Assembly (NCBI RefSeq): GCF_002240565.1
Contig: NZ_MZMO01000001.1
Span: forward strand, 2,294,001 to 2,358,000
Reading direction: 5' to 3'
Length of the DNA: 64,000 bases
From: Clavibacter michiganensis subsp. insidiosus
GTDB taxonomy: Bacteria > Actinomycetota > Actinomycetes > Actinomycetales > Microbacteriaceae
Part shown: positions 16,451-24,570 of the stretch, one piece after another
Numbering within the stretch: the first letter of the stretch is position 1
Layout: every line of letters begins with the position of its first letter
Program-made: the position numbers and the translations under genes
The notes under the pieces: model-generated
Told to the model about the DNA's origin: nothing
Database searches by the model: none
What the model saw: the letters and a program-made list of their open reading frames with translations, nothing else

Positions 16451-17314
16451 ATGACGCACCTGCACCCCGCCCCCGGCCACGGCCCCGCCGACCCGTCGCT
16501 CGCCCGCATGCTCGACCTCGACGCCCGGATCCTGCACGGCCACCAGCGCGAGCTGACCGCCTGGGTCCGCCGCCTCGCGCGCGACACGGCCGGCCGCGTG
16601 GTCGTCGACCTCGGCGCGGGGACCGGCACCGGCACGGTCGCGCTCGCGCGCCGCGTCGACCGGGCCGTGGTGCACGCCGTCGACGCGAGCGACGCCATGC
16701 TCGACCGGGTCGCCGAGCGCGCCGTCGTCGACGGCCTGGCCGACCGCATCCGCACCGTGCGCGCCGACCTCGACGCGGGCTGGCCCGCGCTGCCGCCCGC
16801 CGACCTGGTGTGGGCGTCGCTCCTGCTGCACGAGGTCGCCGACCCCGCGCGACTGCTCGCCCGCATCCACGACGGGCTCGCGCCGGGCGGCTTGCTCGCC
16901 GTCGTCGAGATGGACGGCCCGCCCCGCTTCCTGCCGGACGACCTCGATCCGGACCTCGTCCGCCCGGGCCTCGCCGACCGCCTCGACGACGCGGTCACGC
17001 ACGGCGGCACCGGCGGCCCCTCGCACCCGGACTGGGCGCCGTGGCTGCGCGACGCCGGCCTCGTCGACGTCGCGACGCGCGTGTTCCGCACCGACCCCGA
17101 CCCGGCGGATCCGATCGCCGCCGCCGCGACCCTCCCCTACGCCCGCACGTGGCTGGCCCGCGTCCGCGACCGCGCCGTCGACCGCCTGGACGCGGACGAC
17201 CGCGCGGCCCTCGACGCCCTCCTCGACGACGGCGGCCCGCACGCCCTGGCGAGGATCCCGGACCTCGGCCTCCGCGGCACCCGCACGGCGTACGTCGGAC
17301 GCCGGCCGCGCTGA
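16451..17314 (+). CDS. SAM-dependent class I methyltransferase
   Basis: A 287-residue methyltransferase. Motif I VVDLGAGTGTGTVAL lies near residue 53. Post-I VHAVDASDAML and motif IV ADLVWASLLLHEVADP follow, then GLAPGGLLAVVEM. The C-terminal third is variable and defines the unknown substrate. The start is the ATG at 16451, in a short gap shared with the divergent XRE-cupin gene, a plausible regulator. Confidence 0.87.
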   Translation: MTHLHPAPGHGPADPSLARMLDLDARILHGHQRELTAWVRRLARDTAGRVVVDLGAGTGTGTVALARRVDRAVVHAVDASDAMLDRVAERAVVDGLADRIRTVRADLDAGWPALPPADLVWASLLLHEVADPARLLARIHDGLAPGGLLAVVEMDGPPRFLPDDLDPDLVRPGLADRLDDAVTHGGTGGPSHPDWAPWLRDAGLVDVATRVFRTDPDPADPIAAAATLPYARTWLARVRDRAVDRLDADDRAALDALLDDGGPHALARIPDLGLRGTRTAYVGRRPR

Positions 17315-17362
17315 CCGCCCGCCGATCCGCGCGAGGTGGGGCGCGCGGCACCCCCGACCCCC

Positions 17363-17368
17363 TACCGT
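17363..17368 (+). promoter_or_regulatory. -10 hexamer of DEAD-box helicase gene
   Basis: TACCGT, 6 nt before the ATG at 17375; no ribosome binding site lies between them, so a leaderless mRNA is likely. Confidence 0.55.
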
Positions 17369-17374
17369 TGAGGC

Positions 17375-19135
17375 ATGAGCACTGACGACACCGCATCCAC
17401 CCCCGACGCGGACGCCGCCCCCCGCACGACCTTCAGCGACCTCGGTCTCTCCGACCAGGTGCTCAAGGCACTCAAGGACGTGGGCTACGAGACGCCCTCC
17501 GCGATCCAGGCGGCCACGATCCCCTCCCTCCTCTCCGGCCGCGACGTCCTCGGCGTCGCCCAGACCGGCACCGGCAAGACGGCCGCGTTCGCGCTGCCGA
17601 TCCTCTCCAACCTCGACGTGTCCCAGAAGACCCCGCAGGCCCTCGTGCTCGCGCCCACCCGCGAGCTCGCGCTCCAGGTGTGCGAGGCGTTCGAGCGCTA
17701 CGCGTCGGGCATGCGCGGCGTGCACGTGCTGCCCGTCTACGGCGGCCAGGGCTACGGCGTGCAGCTGTCGGCGCTGCGCCGCGGCGTGCACGTGGTCGTC
17801 GGCACCCCCGGCCGGATCATGGACCACCTCGACAAGGGCACCCTCGACCTGTCGCAGCTGAAGTTCCTCGTGCTCGACGAGGCCGACGAGATGCTCAAGA
17901 TGGGCTTCGCGGAGGACGTGGAGACGATCCTCGCGGACACCCCGAAGTCGAAGCAGATCGCGCTGTTCTCGGCGACGATGCCCGCGCAGATCCGCCGCAT
18001 CTCGGGCAAGTACCTGCAGGACCCCGAGGAGATCACGGTCAAGAACAAGACCACGACCTCGGCGAACACGACGCAGCGCTACCTGATGGTGTCGTACCCG
18101 CAGAAGGTCGACGCCCTCACGCGCATCCTCGAGACCGAGAACTTCGAGGGCATGATCGTGTTCGTCCGCACGAAGAACGAGACGGAGACGCTCGCCGAGA
18201 AGCTGCGCGCCCGCGGCTACGCGGCCGCCGCCATCTCCGGCGACGTCGCGCAGGCGCAGCGCGAGCGCACGGTCGAGCAGCTGAAGTCGGGCAAGCTCGA
18301 CATCCTCGTCGCCACCGACGTCGCCGCCCGCGGGCTCGACGTCGACCGGATCAGCCACGTCGTCAACTACGACATCCCCATCGACACCGAGTCGTACGTG
18401 CACCGCATCGGCCGCACGGGTCGCGCCGGACGCAGCGGCGCGGCGATCAGCTTCGTCACGCCGCGCGAGCGCCGCCTCCTCACCGCCATCGAGAAGGCCA
18501 CGCGCCAGCCGCTCGCCGAGATGCGCATGCCGAGCGCGGAGGACGTGAACGTGACGCGCCTCTCCCGCTTCGACGACGCGATCACCGCGGCCCTCGCCGA
18601 CCGCGAGCGCCTCGACGCGTTCCGCGACATCGTGGGCCACTACGTGAACCACCACGACGTCGTCGAGTCCGACGTGGCCGCCGCGCTCGCGATCGTGGCG
18701 CAGGGCGACACCCCGCTCCTGCTCTCGGCCGACGACCTGCGTCCGCCGCGCGTCGAGCGCGAGCGCCGGGACGACCGCCCGTCCCGCGACGGCGACGACC
18801 GCGGCGAGCGTCGCGCCCGCCCGGCGCGCGGCAGCGGCAACATGGCGACGTACCGCATCGACGTCGGCCGCCGCCACCGCGTGGAGCCCCGCCAGATCGT
18901 CGGCGCGCTCGCCAACGAGGGCGGCTTCAGCCGCGAGGACTTCGGCCACATCGACATCCGCCCCGACTTCTCGCTCGTCGAGCTGCCGGCGGGACTGCCG
19001 CAGGACCGGATCGACAGGCTCGCGAGCACGGTCATCAACGGTCGCCCGATCGACATCCGCCCCGACCGCGGCGGCCCCCGTGCCGCCGAGCGCGGCGCGG
19101 CCCCGGAGCGTCGCGGGCGGAAGCCGCGCGACTGA
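17375..19135 (+). CDS. deaD: DEAD-box ATP-dependent RNA helicase
   Basis: A 586-residue RNA helicase. The Q motif is near residues 15-45; motif I is AQTGTGKT, Ia PTRELA, II VLDEADEM, III SAT, and VI HRIGRTGRAGR. After the two RecA domains (to about 375) comes a helical region, a charged linker (Arg/Asp-rich, about 450-485), and a C-terminal DbpA/CsdA-type RNA-binding domain (about 490-575, YRIDVGRRHRVEPRQIVGAL). This architecture is that of DeaD/CsdA, acting in ribosome assembly and RNA unwinding, especially in the cold. A good terminator follows. Confidence 0.95.
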   Translation: MSTDDTASTPDADAAPRTTFSDLGLSDQVLKALKDVGYETPSAIQAATIPSLLSGRDVLGVAQTGTGKTAAFALPILSNLDVSQKTPQALVLAPTRELALQVCEAFERYASGMRGVHVLPVYGGQGYGVQLSALRRGVHVVVGTPGRIMDHLDKGTLDLSQLKFLVLDEADEMLKMGFAEDVETILADTPKSKQIALFSATMPAQIRRISGKYLQDPEEITVKNKTTTSANTTQRYLMVSYPQKVDALTRILETENFEGMIVFVRTKNETETLAEKLRARGYAAAAISGDVAQAQRERTVEQLKSGKLDILVATDVAARGLDVDRISHVVNYDIPIDTESYVHRIGRTGRAGRSGAAISFVTPRERRLLTAIEKATRQPLAEMRMPSAEDVNVTRLSRFDDAITAALADRERLDAFRDIVGHYVNHHDVVESDVAAALAIVAQGDTPLLLSADDLRPPRVERERRDDRPSRDGDDRGERRARPARGSGNMATYRIDVGRRHRVEPRQIVGALANEGGFSREDFGHIDIRPDFSLVELPAGLPQDRIDRLASTVINGRPIDIRPDRGGPRAAERGAAPERRGRKPRD

Positions 19136-19152
19136 TCTCCGCTCGCGACGAT

Positions 19153-19182
19153 GGCCCGTCCCCACGCAGGTGGGGGCGGGCC
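19153..19182 (+). terminator. Hairpin terminator of the helicase gene
   Basis: A 13-bp stem (19153-19165 with 19170-19182, one G-T pair) and a 4-nt loop, 17 nt after the stop codon. Confidence 0.75.
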
Positions 19183-19225
19183 GTCGGCCGTCGTGCGCTT
19201 GCCGGGCGGCGGCGCGTCAACGCGA

Positions 19226-19420
19226 TCAGCGGTGCGGGCGCCGACGCTGCGCCGTAATGACCGACGCGTAGGTGATGCCGATAAGCGCGGCGACGATGCA
19301 CAAGGCCGATCCCCGCATGTCCATGAACCCCGAGGTCGCGAGCAGGAGGATCCCGACGAGCACCAGACCCGAGGTGATGACGAGCGTGGAGACGAAGAGG
19401 AGGCGGTGTCGAGCTGACAT
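19226..19420 (-). CDS. Small two-helix membrane protein
   Basis: A 64-residue protein with two hydrophobic segments (about 6-30 and 37-57) and basic ends (RHR, QRRRPHR). No family recognised. The ATG at 19420 has a GGGGAG site about 8 nt upstream. It lies 71 bp downstream of, and in the same direction as, the cysteine-containing protein at 19492-20064. A membrane immunity protein or accessory factor for that protein is one possibility, not demonstrated. Confidence 0.65.
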   Translation of the reverse strand: MSARHRLLFVSTLVITSGLVLVGILLLATSGFMDMRGSALCIVAALIGITYASVITAQRRRPHR

Positions 19421-19491
19421 TCAGATCACGCTCCCCGGCTCACGTACGCCATCGCCGGTGGCGCAGGGAACGCATCCCGCCAGGACCACTC

Positions 19492-20064
19492 TCACTGTCC
19501 CGAGCACCATGGCACGCCGTTCCATCCCTGATCCAAGATAAGACCGTCACCATCGGCGGCGCAGATGGCGATCGCGCCGCCCCCGATGGTGAGTGCACCT
19601 GCGATGACACCAGCGACGACCGGTCCGGCACCTGTCCAGGCGGTGATGAGGGCTGCGATCCCCGCGGCGCCTGCGCCTACCGCCAGTGCACCGATGAGTC
19701 GGCTCGTGTTGCACGAGTCGAGCTTGAGCTGGTGTCCGAACCACTGCGTCGAGGAGTCGTTGACCCCGACGCAGGATGAGAGCTGGACGGCGTCCCGCGC
19801 CACGCGGACCGCGGAGGCATCGACTGAGACCCCCGACACCGTTCCGCCTGCGGCCACGATGCCGGTCGCGACCTCACGCACGGTCTCGGGGCGCGCCCCC
19901 AGGGCGAGCGCGCGCGCCGCGTCAAAGTGGATATCCCCGTCGACCGCCGTGACGGTGCTCTGGAATGCACGGACCTGCGTGACTGCGGCGTCGGCGGCAG
20001 CAATCTGCGCCGCAGTGACGCGCGTCCCGTAGTGGCGCTGATTGTCGGAATGCGAGGCGGCCAT
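19492..20064 (-). CDS. Hypothetical protein with hydrophobic glycine-rich C-terminus
   Basis: A 190-residue protein from the ATG at 20064 (a further in-frame start exists at 20160, in what looks like promoter sequence). The N-terminal half is Ala-rich and helical. Two Cys occur about 15 residues apart near the middle (SSCVGVND ... LDSCNTS). They are followed by about 45 hydrophobic Gly/Ala-rich residues and a tail ending GVPWCSGQ with two more Cys. The helical-hydrophobic tail with a Trp-Gly-x-Pro-Trp-like end resembles bacteriocin-like or membrane-inserting proteins of Gram-positives, but I recognise no named family. Base composition is less GC-rich than its neighbours. Confidence 0.68.
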   Translation of the reverse strand: MAASHSDNQRHYGTRVTAAQIAAADAAVTQVRAFQSTVTAVDGDIHFDAARALALGARPETVREVATGIVAAGGTVSGVSVDASAVRVARDAVQLSSCVGVNDSSTQWFGHQLKLDSCNTSRLIGALAVGAGAAGIAALITAWTGAGPVVAGVIAGALTIGGGAIAICAADGDGLILDQGWNGVPWCSGQ

Positions 20065-20080
20065 GGCGATGAGCCGCCGA

Positions 20081-20115
20081 TTTACCTTCACGCGTAAACT
20101 CTTTACCTGGGTAAA
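20081..20115. promoter_or_regulatory. TTTACC inverted repeats
   Basis: A perfect TTTACC-2-GGTAAA palindrome at 20102-20115, with a further TTTACC at 20081-20086 and GTAAA at 20094-20098. This AT-rich stretch lies just upstream of the ATG at 20064 and looks like an operator/promoter cluster. Confidence 0.5.
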
Positions 20116-20276
20116 TGTACCCGTCAATGTGGATGATGCGGCAGACCTTCCTCTGCCCATGAACCCATGTCAATGCCGTACGGAAATCAGTGGGATTACT
20201 CAGCACGTGCTACGCCCGCGACGACGCAGCGTCTTCGAGCGCGGCTGCCGCGATGAATTCGCGGGCCCGGCTCCGC

Positions 20277-20282
20277 TAGCGT
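20277..20282 (+). promoter_or_regulatory. -10 hexamer of GNAT gene
   Basis: TAGCGT, 6 nt before the ATG at 20289; probable leaderless transcript. Confidence 0.5.
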
Positions 20283-20288
20283 GGCCCG

Positions 20289-20855
20289 ATGGATCCGGTC
20301 ACCCTCCGCACCCCGCGCCTGACGCTCCGCCGACCCGTGCTCGACGACGTCGACGGGATCACCTCGGCGTGCCAGGATCCGCAGGTCCAGCGGTACGTGC
20401 CCGTGCCCGTGCCGTACACGCGCGAGGACGCCGTCTCTTACGTGTCGGAGTTCTGCGCGGACGGCTGGGCCTCGGGCGAGCGGCTCACCTGGGTCGCGCT
20501 CGAGGGCGGCGATCTCGTGGGCACCGTCGGGCTGCACGGCATTGCGGACGGCGGGGCCGAGATCGGGTACTGGCTGGCACCTGCCGCGCGCGGCCGCGGG
20601 ATCATGCGCGAGGCCGCCGCGGCGGTCGTCGACCACGGGTTCGATGCGTCCGCGGGGCTCGGCCTCGTCCGCATCGGCTGGCGCGCCTACGCCGGGAACA
20701 CCGGATCCGCGGCCGTCGCCCGGGCTCTCGGCTTCCGCTTCGAGGGCGTCGCCCGCCTGGGCGCCATGGGTCGCGCCGGCCGCGAGGACGACTGGCTCGC
20801 GGCCCTCCTCGCGACCGACGACCGGACGCCGGAGCCCTGGCCCGTGCTCGCGTGA
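20289..20855 (+). CDS. GNAT-family N-acetyltransferase (RimJ/RimL type)
   Basis: A 188-residue acetyltransferase. The N-terminal LRTPRLTLRRPVLDDVDGI is the RimJ/RimL-like opening. The acetyl-CoA site is in IGYWLAPAARGRGIMREA (about 96-115). NTGSAAVARALGFRFEG follows, the typical motif B end. Possible substrates are ribosomal-protein N-termini or small amines; not determinable here. It stands alone between divergent and convergent neighbours. Confidence 0.9.
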   Translation: MDPVTLRTPRLTLRRPVLDDVDGITSACQDPQVQRYVPVPVPYTREDAVSYVSEFCADGWASGERLTWVALEGGDLVGTVGLHGIADGGAEIGYWLAPAARGRGIMREAAAAVVDHGFDASAGLGLVRIGWRAYAGNTGSAAVARALGFRFEGVARLGAMGRAGREDDWLAALLATDDRTPEPWPVLA

Positions 20856-20924
20856 CGGCTTCGCGCGGCCCGCGGTGGCCGCGGCGATCACGGCTCCGCG
20901 TGGACGGCGCGCGAGGCTGACGTG

Positions 20925-22241
20925 TCAGCCGCGCACGCGCCGCAGCTCCAGAACGCCCGGGATCAGCTGCCGCGTCGGGATCCGCCCGCGCGCGAAGTCG
21001 CCCCACACCTGGCGCACGCGGCGGGCGTCGCGCTGGATCCCCTCCCAGTCGGCACCTGCGAGGAGCCCCGCACCGCGCCATGCGTCCTCGTCGCCGAAGA
21101 GGAGCGGCAGGTCCACGGTGTGCGCGGCGCCGAAGGGGCTGCCGGGCGCCGACCAGCGGATCACGTAGCGGTGCGCCGTGCCGCCGGCCCGCGCGTGACG
21201 GCGGGCGAAGCGGCGGGCGGGGATCCCGTAGATGATGCCCGACACGGACGCGACGGTCGCACCGCGCAGGAGCGGGCCGACGACCGGGAGGCCCGTCAGC
21301 TGCACCAGCCACGGGATCCGGGGCAGGAACGGCCGCGCCTCCTCCGCCGTGTTGCCGATCAGCACGTCGACGCGGGGAGCGGACGCATCCCAGGCCGCGT
21401 CGATCCCGGACTCGGGCGGGAGCGGCGCGTGCCCGTACTGCGTGCCGAACGGCATCGATCCGAGCAGCCCGTACGGCGCGGCGGCGCGCTCGACCCCGGC
21501 CTGGCGTGCGAGCACCTCCTCGACAGGCATGTCGGTCGTGAGCCCGCGGGATGCGCGCGCCATCGCCGCGTTCATGCGCCGTCTGCCCCGCGCGATGCCG
21601 AGCGGCGCGCTCTGGATGATCGCCCGGCAGAACAGCCCGGCCGCCTCGGGCACGGCCAACAGGTGCGCGACCGCGTCACCGCCCGCCGACTGCCCGAACG
21701 CCGTGACGCGGTCCGGGTCCCCGCCGAACGCCCGGATGTTGCGAGCCACCCAGCGGAGCGCCGCGAGCTGGTCGAGGAGGCCCAGGTTCGCGGGCCGGTC
21801 CCGTCCGTCACCGAGGTAGCCGAGGAGACCGAGCCGGTAGGTGACCGTGACGACCACCACGCGCTGCTCCGTGACGAGCGCGGCGGGATCCATGATCGGC
21901 ATGTCGCCCGCGCCCGACACGTACGAGCCTCCGTGGATCCACACCATCACCGGCAGCGCATCGTCCGGCCGCACGTCGCGCGGCATGGTGACGGACACGC
22001 GCAGGCAATCCTCGTCCACGGGGAGTCGGGAGAAGTCCCCGAGCACCGCGTCGAGCTCCTCCATGGGCGGCTGCGGGCACCCGGGCGCCCAGTCGGTCGC
22101 GTCCCGCGGCTGCGTCCAGTCGGGGTGCGTGACCGGCGGCGCGAACCGGGCGGCGGTCGCATAGGGGATCCCGGTGGCGCGGACGACATCGCCGTCCACC
22201 CACCCCACGACGGGGCCGCACGGCGGCGAGAAGGCGCACAT
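20925..22241 (-). CDS. Carboxylesterase, type B family
   Basis: A 438-residue type-B carboxylesterase. PVMVWIHGGSYVSGAG is the oxyanion loop, and AFGQSAGGDAV holds the nucleophile Ser. ANLGLLDQLAALRWVARNIRAFGGDPDRV is the diagnostic signature before it. A conserved late His is probably in FGAAHTVDLPLLF. The protein is shorter than the usual 500 or so residues. The ATG at 22241 is chosen: TAGCTT lies 7 nt upstream and homology starts just after. The ATG at 22298 would add 19 residues and nearly abut the divergent TetR gene. Regulation by that TetR protein is likely. Confidence 0.88.
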   Translation of the reverse strand: MCAFSPPCGPVVGWVDGDVVRATGIPYATAARFAPPVTHPDWTQPRDATDWAPGCPQPPMEELDAVLGDFSRLPVDEDCLRVSVTMPRDVRPDDALPVMVWIHGGSYVSGAGDMPIMDPAALVTEQRVVVVTVTYRLGLLGYLGDGRDRPANLGLLDQLAALRWVARNIRAFGGDPDRVTAFGQSAGGDAVAHLLAVPEAAGLFCRAIIQSAPLGIARGRRRMNAAMARASRGLTTDMPVEEVLARQAGVERAAAPYGLLGSMPFGTQYGHAPLPPESGIDAAWDASAPRVDVLIGNTAEEARPFLPRIPWLVQLTGLPVVGPLLRGATVASVSGIIYGIPARRFARRHARAGGTAHRYVIRWSAPGSPFGAAHTVDLPLLFGDEDAWRGAGLLAGADWEGIQRDARRVRQVWGDFARGRIPTRQLIPGVLELRRVRG

Positions 22242-22248
22242 TTGGTCG

Positions 22249-22254
22249 AAGCTA
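22249..22254 (-). promoter_or_regulatory. -10 hexamer of carboxylesterase gene
   Basis: TAGCTT on the minus strand, 7 nt before the ATG at 22241; supports that start as a leaderless one. Confidence 0.45.
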
Positions 22255-22306
22255 CCGTTCGCGAGGCGTTCGTCTGACCGCCTGGGGACAGGCCACATCC
22301 CGGTGC

Positions 22307-22312
22307 TACCGT
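22307..22312 (+). promoter_or_regulatory. -10 hexamer of TetR gene
   Basis: TACCGT, 6 nt before the ATG at 22319; probable leaderless transcript. Confidence 0.55.
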
Positions 22313-22318
22313 GACGCC

Positions 22319-22945
22319 ATGCCCCGCCTGATCGACCACGCCCGCCGCGAGGACGAGCTCGCCGAGGCGGTCTGGCGGGTCATCCGCCGCGAGGGCGCGA
22401 GCGGCGTCTCCGTCCGCACGGTCGCGGCCGAGGCGGGCCTCTCGACGGGATCCCTGCGCCACAGCTTCCCCAGCCGGATCGACCTCGTGGCCCACGCGAC
22501 CGAGCTGGTGGCTCGGCGGATCGACGCGCGCATCCGGACGCGGCGCGCCGACCCGGACGCCCGACGCCGGGCCGTGCGAATCCTCGCGGAGCACCTGCCG
22601 CTGGACGACGCGCGCCGCGCCGAGGCCGAGGTCACCGCGGCGCTCCTCGCGGATGCCGCCTCGCACCCGCGGCTGCGCGAGGTGCGCGCCGCCGCCCACG
22701 CGGCCGCGCGCGAAACGTGCCTCGAGCAGCTCGCTCAGCTGCGCGCGGCCGGCCTGCTGCGACCCGACGCGGATCCCGACGCCGAGGCCGACCACCTGCA
22801 GGCGCTGCTCGCGGGCCTCGCGCTGCAGCTGCTCGTCGACGAGCCGGACGCGGCCCGCAGCGCCCGCGCGCTCGGCGTGCTGGAGCGGCACATCGATGCG
22901 CTCGTCGCCCGCCGCGTCGAACGGCGCGCGTCCGTGGACGCCTAG
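22319..22945 (+). CDS. TetR-family transcriptional regulator
   Basis: A 208-residue repressor. The N-terminal helix-turn-helix (about 12-60) includes GVSVRTVAAEAGLSTGSLRHSFPSR. The remainder is an Ala/Arg/Leu-rich helical ligand domain. Its start is 78 bp from the divergent carboxylesterase start, the usual arrangement for a TetR protein controlling its neighbour. The stop overlaps the convergent arsC gene by 4 bp (22942-22945). Confidence 0.92.
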   Translation: MPRLIDHARREDELAEAVWRVIRREGASGVSVRTVAAEAGLSTGSLRHSFPSRIDLVAHATELVARRIDARIRTRRADPDARRRAVRILAEHLPLDDARRAEAEVTAALLADAASHPRLREVRAAAHAAARETCLEQLAQLRAAGLLRPDADPDAEADHLQALLAGLALQLLVDEPDAARSARALGVLERHIDALVARRVERRASVDA

Positions 22946-23379
22946 CGCGCCGCCGGGCCGCCCGCGACGCCGCCGAGACGGCCGCGCAGCTCCTCGACGC
23001 GCGCACGGATGTCGTCGCGCACGAGCCGCATCCGCTCCATGCCGTCGATGCCGCGCTCGCTGGGCTCGTCCGTGATCCACGTCTCGACCGCGACGTCCTG
23101 GTCGCCGTCCACGTGCGCCTCCGCGCCGAGCACGACCACGAGGTCGGCCTCGCGCACCATGTCGTCGGTGAGCGGCTTCGGGCTCTCGCCCGCCACGTCG
23201 ATGCCGAGCTCGGTGAGCGACTCCACGGCGAGGGCGTTGAGCGAGGTGCCGGGATCGGTGCCCGCCGACGTGACGGCGACGGCGTCCCCCGCCGCGTTCC
23301 GCATGAGGGCCGCCGCGAGCTGGGACTTGCCGCCGTTGCGGGCGCAGACGAAGACGACGTGCGGGATGCGCTCGGCCAT
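22942..23379 (-). CDS. arsC: Arsenate-mycothiol transferase / LMW phosphatase-like ArsC
   Basis: A 145-residue protein of the low-molecular-weight phosphatase fold. The P-loop is FVCARNGGKSQLAAALM, with the nucleophile Cys near residue 12 and Lys in place of the usual Arg. Then come SAGTDPGTSLNALAVESL and a C-terminal ERMRLVRDDIRARVEEL. This matches the actinobacterial ArsC1/ArsC2 arsenate-mycothiol transferases (GNGGKSQ type), so the Lys is a family trait. It would join arsenate to mycothiol for reduction by a mycoredoxin. The ATG at 23379 has a GGAGG site 5 nt upstream. It is divergent from cmtR. Confidence 0.85.
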   Translation of the reverse strand: MAERIPHVVFVCARNGGKSQLAAALMRNAAGDAVAVTSAGTDPGTSLNALAVESLTELGIDVAGESPKPLTDDMVREADLVVVLGAEAHVDGDQDVAVETWITDEPSERGIDGMERMRLVRDDIRARVEELRGRLGGVAGGPAAR

Positions 23380-23463
23380 GGATCCTCCGGTCGGGGCGTC
23401 GCCCGAGGGTCGGGCGTCCCGTCGATCCTGGCAGACCGCCGCGGCGGCGGACCTCGACATCGA

Positions 23464-23483
23464 TACAGCGGGCGCTGTACCGT
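23464..23483 (+). promoter_or_regulatory. Palindromic operator overlapping cmtR -10
   Basis: A perfect TACAGCG-2-CGCTGTA palindrome (23464-23479) overlaps the hexamer TACCGT (23478-23483), which is 6 nt from the GTG at 23490. It is the natural binding site for the CmtR-like repressor and could also affect the divergent arsC gene. Confidence 0.7.
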
Positions 23484-23489
23484 CCTCGC

Positions 23490-23843
23490 GTGCCCACCCT
23501 CGCTCCCCGCCTCGACGTCATGACCCGGCTCGGCCGCGCGCTCGCGGATCCGACCCGCGCCCGCATCCTGATGGAGCTGCTCGACGGCCCCGCCTACCCC
23601 GCGCTCCTCGCCGAGTCCCTCGGCTTCACGCGGCAGAACGTGTCCAACCACCTCGCCTGCCTGCGCGGCTGCGGCATCGTCCGCACGGTGCCCGAGGGAC
23701 GCAGCACGCGGTACGAGATCCAGGACGCGCGCATCGCCCGTGGCCTCGGCGCGCTCGTGGAGGTCGTGCTCGCGGTGGACGACGACCGGGCCTGCGCGGA
23801 TCCGGCGCTCTGCGATCCCGGCTGCTGCGAGGCGGGCGCGTGA
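23490..23843 (+). CDS. cmtR: ArsR/SmtB-family metal sensor, CmtR-like
   Basis: A 117-residue winged-helix repressor closely resembling Mycobacterium tuberculosis CmtR (Cd/Pb sensor). RLGRALADPTRARILMELLDGPAYPALLAESLG is followed by TRQNVSNHLACLRGCGIVRTV, whose two Cys (NHLACLRGCG) match the metal ligands in the DNA-recognition region. The tail DDDRACADPALC supplies a third Cys, with extra Cys at the very end (CCEAGA). The GTG at 23490 fits the -10 hexamer 6 nt upstream. It overlaps the CDF exporter by 4 nt, so sensor and exporter form one operon. Confidence 0.92.
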   Translation: MPTLAPRLDVMTRLGRALADPTRARILMELLDGPAYPALLAESLGFTRQNVSNHLACLRGCGIVRTVPEGRSTRYEIQDARIARGLGALVEVVLAVDDDRACADPALCDPGCCEAGA

Positions 23844-24523
23844 GCGGCCTCGCGTCCGCGCCGGGGCTCACGATCGCCCGCCGCGACGTGCTGCGCCGCC
23901 GCATCCGCTGGATCGTCGCGGGAACCATCGCGTGGAACGCGGTCGAGGCCGTCGTCGCCCTCACCGCGGGCGCCGCCGCGTCGTCGACCGCGCTCGTGGC
24001 CTTCGGGCTCGACTCGATCGTGGAGGTGCTCGCCGCCTCCGCCGTCGCGTGGCAGTTCTCCGCGCCGGATCCGGAGGCGCGCGAGCGCACGGCCCTCCGG
24101 CTCATCGCCGTGTCGTTCCTCGGGCTCGCGGCCTACGTGAGCGTGGACGCCGTGCTCGCGCTGGCCGGCGGATCCGCCGCGCGCCCGAGCACGACGGGCA
24201 TCGTCCTCGCGGCCCTGAGCCTCGCCGTGATGCCGGCCCTCAGCCTGCTCGAGCGCCGCACGGGCACCGAGCTCGGCTCCGCGAGCGCGGTCGCCGACTC
24301 GCGGCAGACCCTGGTGTGCGCGTGGCTCTCCGCCGCGCTGCTGATCGGGCTGCTGCTCGACGCCGGGCTCGGCTGGTGGTGGGCGGATCCCGTCACCGGG
24401 CTCGCCATCGCCGCGTTCGCCGTCCGCGAGGGCGTCGAAGCGTGGCGCGGCGAGGCGTGCACCGTGCCCGTCGGCGCGCTCACGGGCGAGCGGGCGGTCG
24501 ACGACCACGACGACCGCTGCTGA
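23840..24523 (+). CDS. Cation diffusion facilitator (CDF) metal transporter
   Basis: A 227-residue membrane protein with six hydrophobic segments. The CDF-type motifs are FGLDSIVEVLAASAVAW (segment 2, metal-site Asp) and ASAVADSRQTLVCAWLSAALLIG (segment 5, Asp). It lacks the large cytoplasmic C-terminal domain of longer CDF proteins, as in other actinobacterial members. The C-terminus ends in DDHDDRC, a possible metal-binding tail. Its GTG overlaps the cmtR stop (23840-23843). Likely role: export of Cd, Pb, Zn or a similar cation under CmtR control. Confidence 0.88.
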   Translation: MSGLASAPGLTIARRDVLRRRIRWIVAGTIAWNAVEAVVALTAGAAASSTALVAFGLDSIVEVLAASAVAWQFSAPDPEARERTALRLIAVSFLGLAAYVSVDAVLALAGGSAARPSTTGIVLAALSLAVMPALSLLERRTGTELGSASAVADSRQTLVCAWLSAALLIGLLLDAGLGWWWADPVTGLAIAAFAVREGVEAWRGEACTVPVGALTGERAVDDHDDRC

Positions 24524-24528
24524 CGTCG

Positions 24529-24570
24529 AGGGGAGCGCGGCCGGGCATCGCACCCGGCCGCGCCTCCCCT
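24529..24570. terminator. Bidirectional hairpin terminator
   Basis: A 17-bp GC-rich stem with one bulge (24529-24545 with 24553-24570) between the convergent CDF and esterase genes; it touches the esterase stop codon. Confidence 0.75.

Noticed and set aside
20042..20920. A 292-codon plus-strand frame over the TTTACC palindromes and the GNAT gene.
   Set aside because: It runs through the promoter region and then shadows the GNAT gene in another frame.
22942..23379. Lys replacing Arg in the CX5R phosphatase loop as a catalytic defect.
   Set aside because: The GGKSQ form is normal for actinobacterial arsenate-mycothiol transferases.
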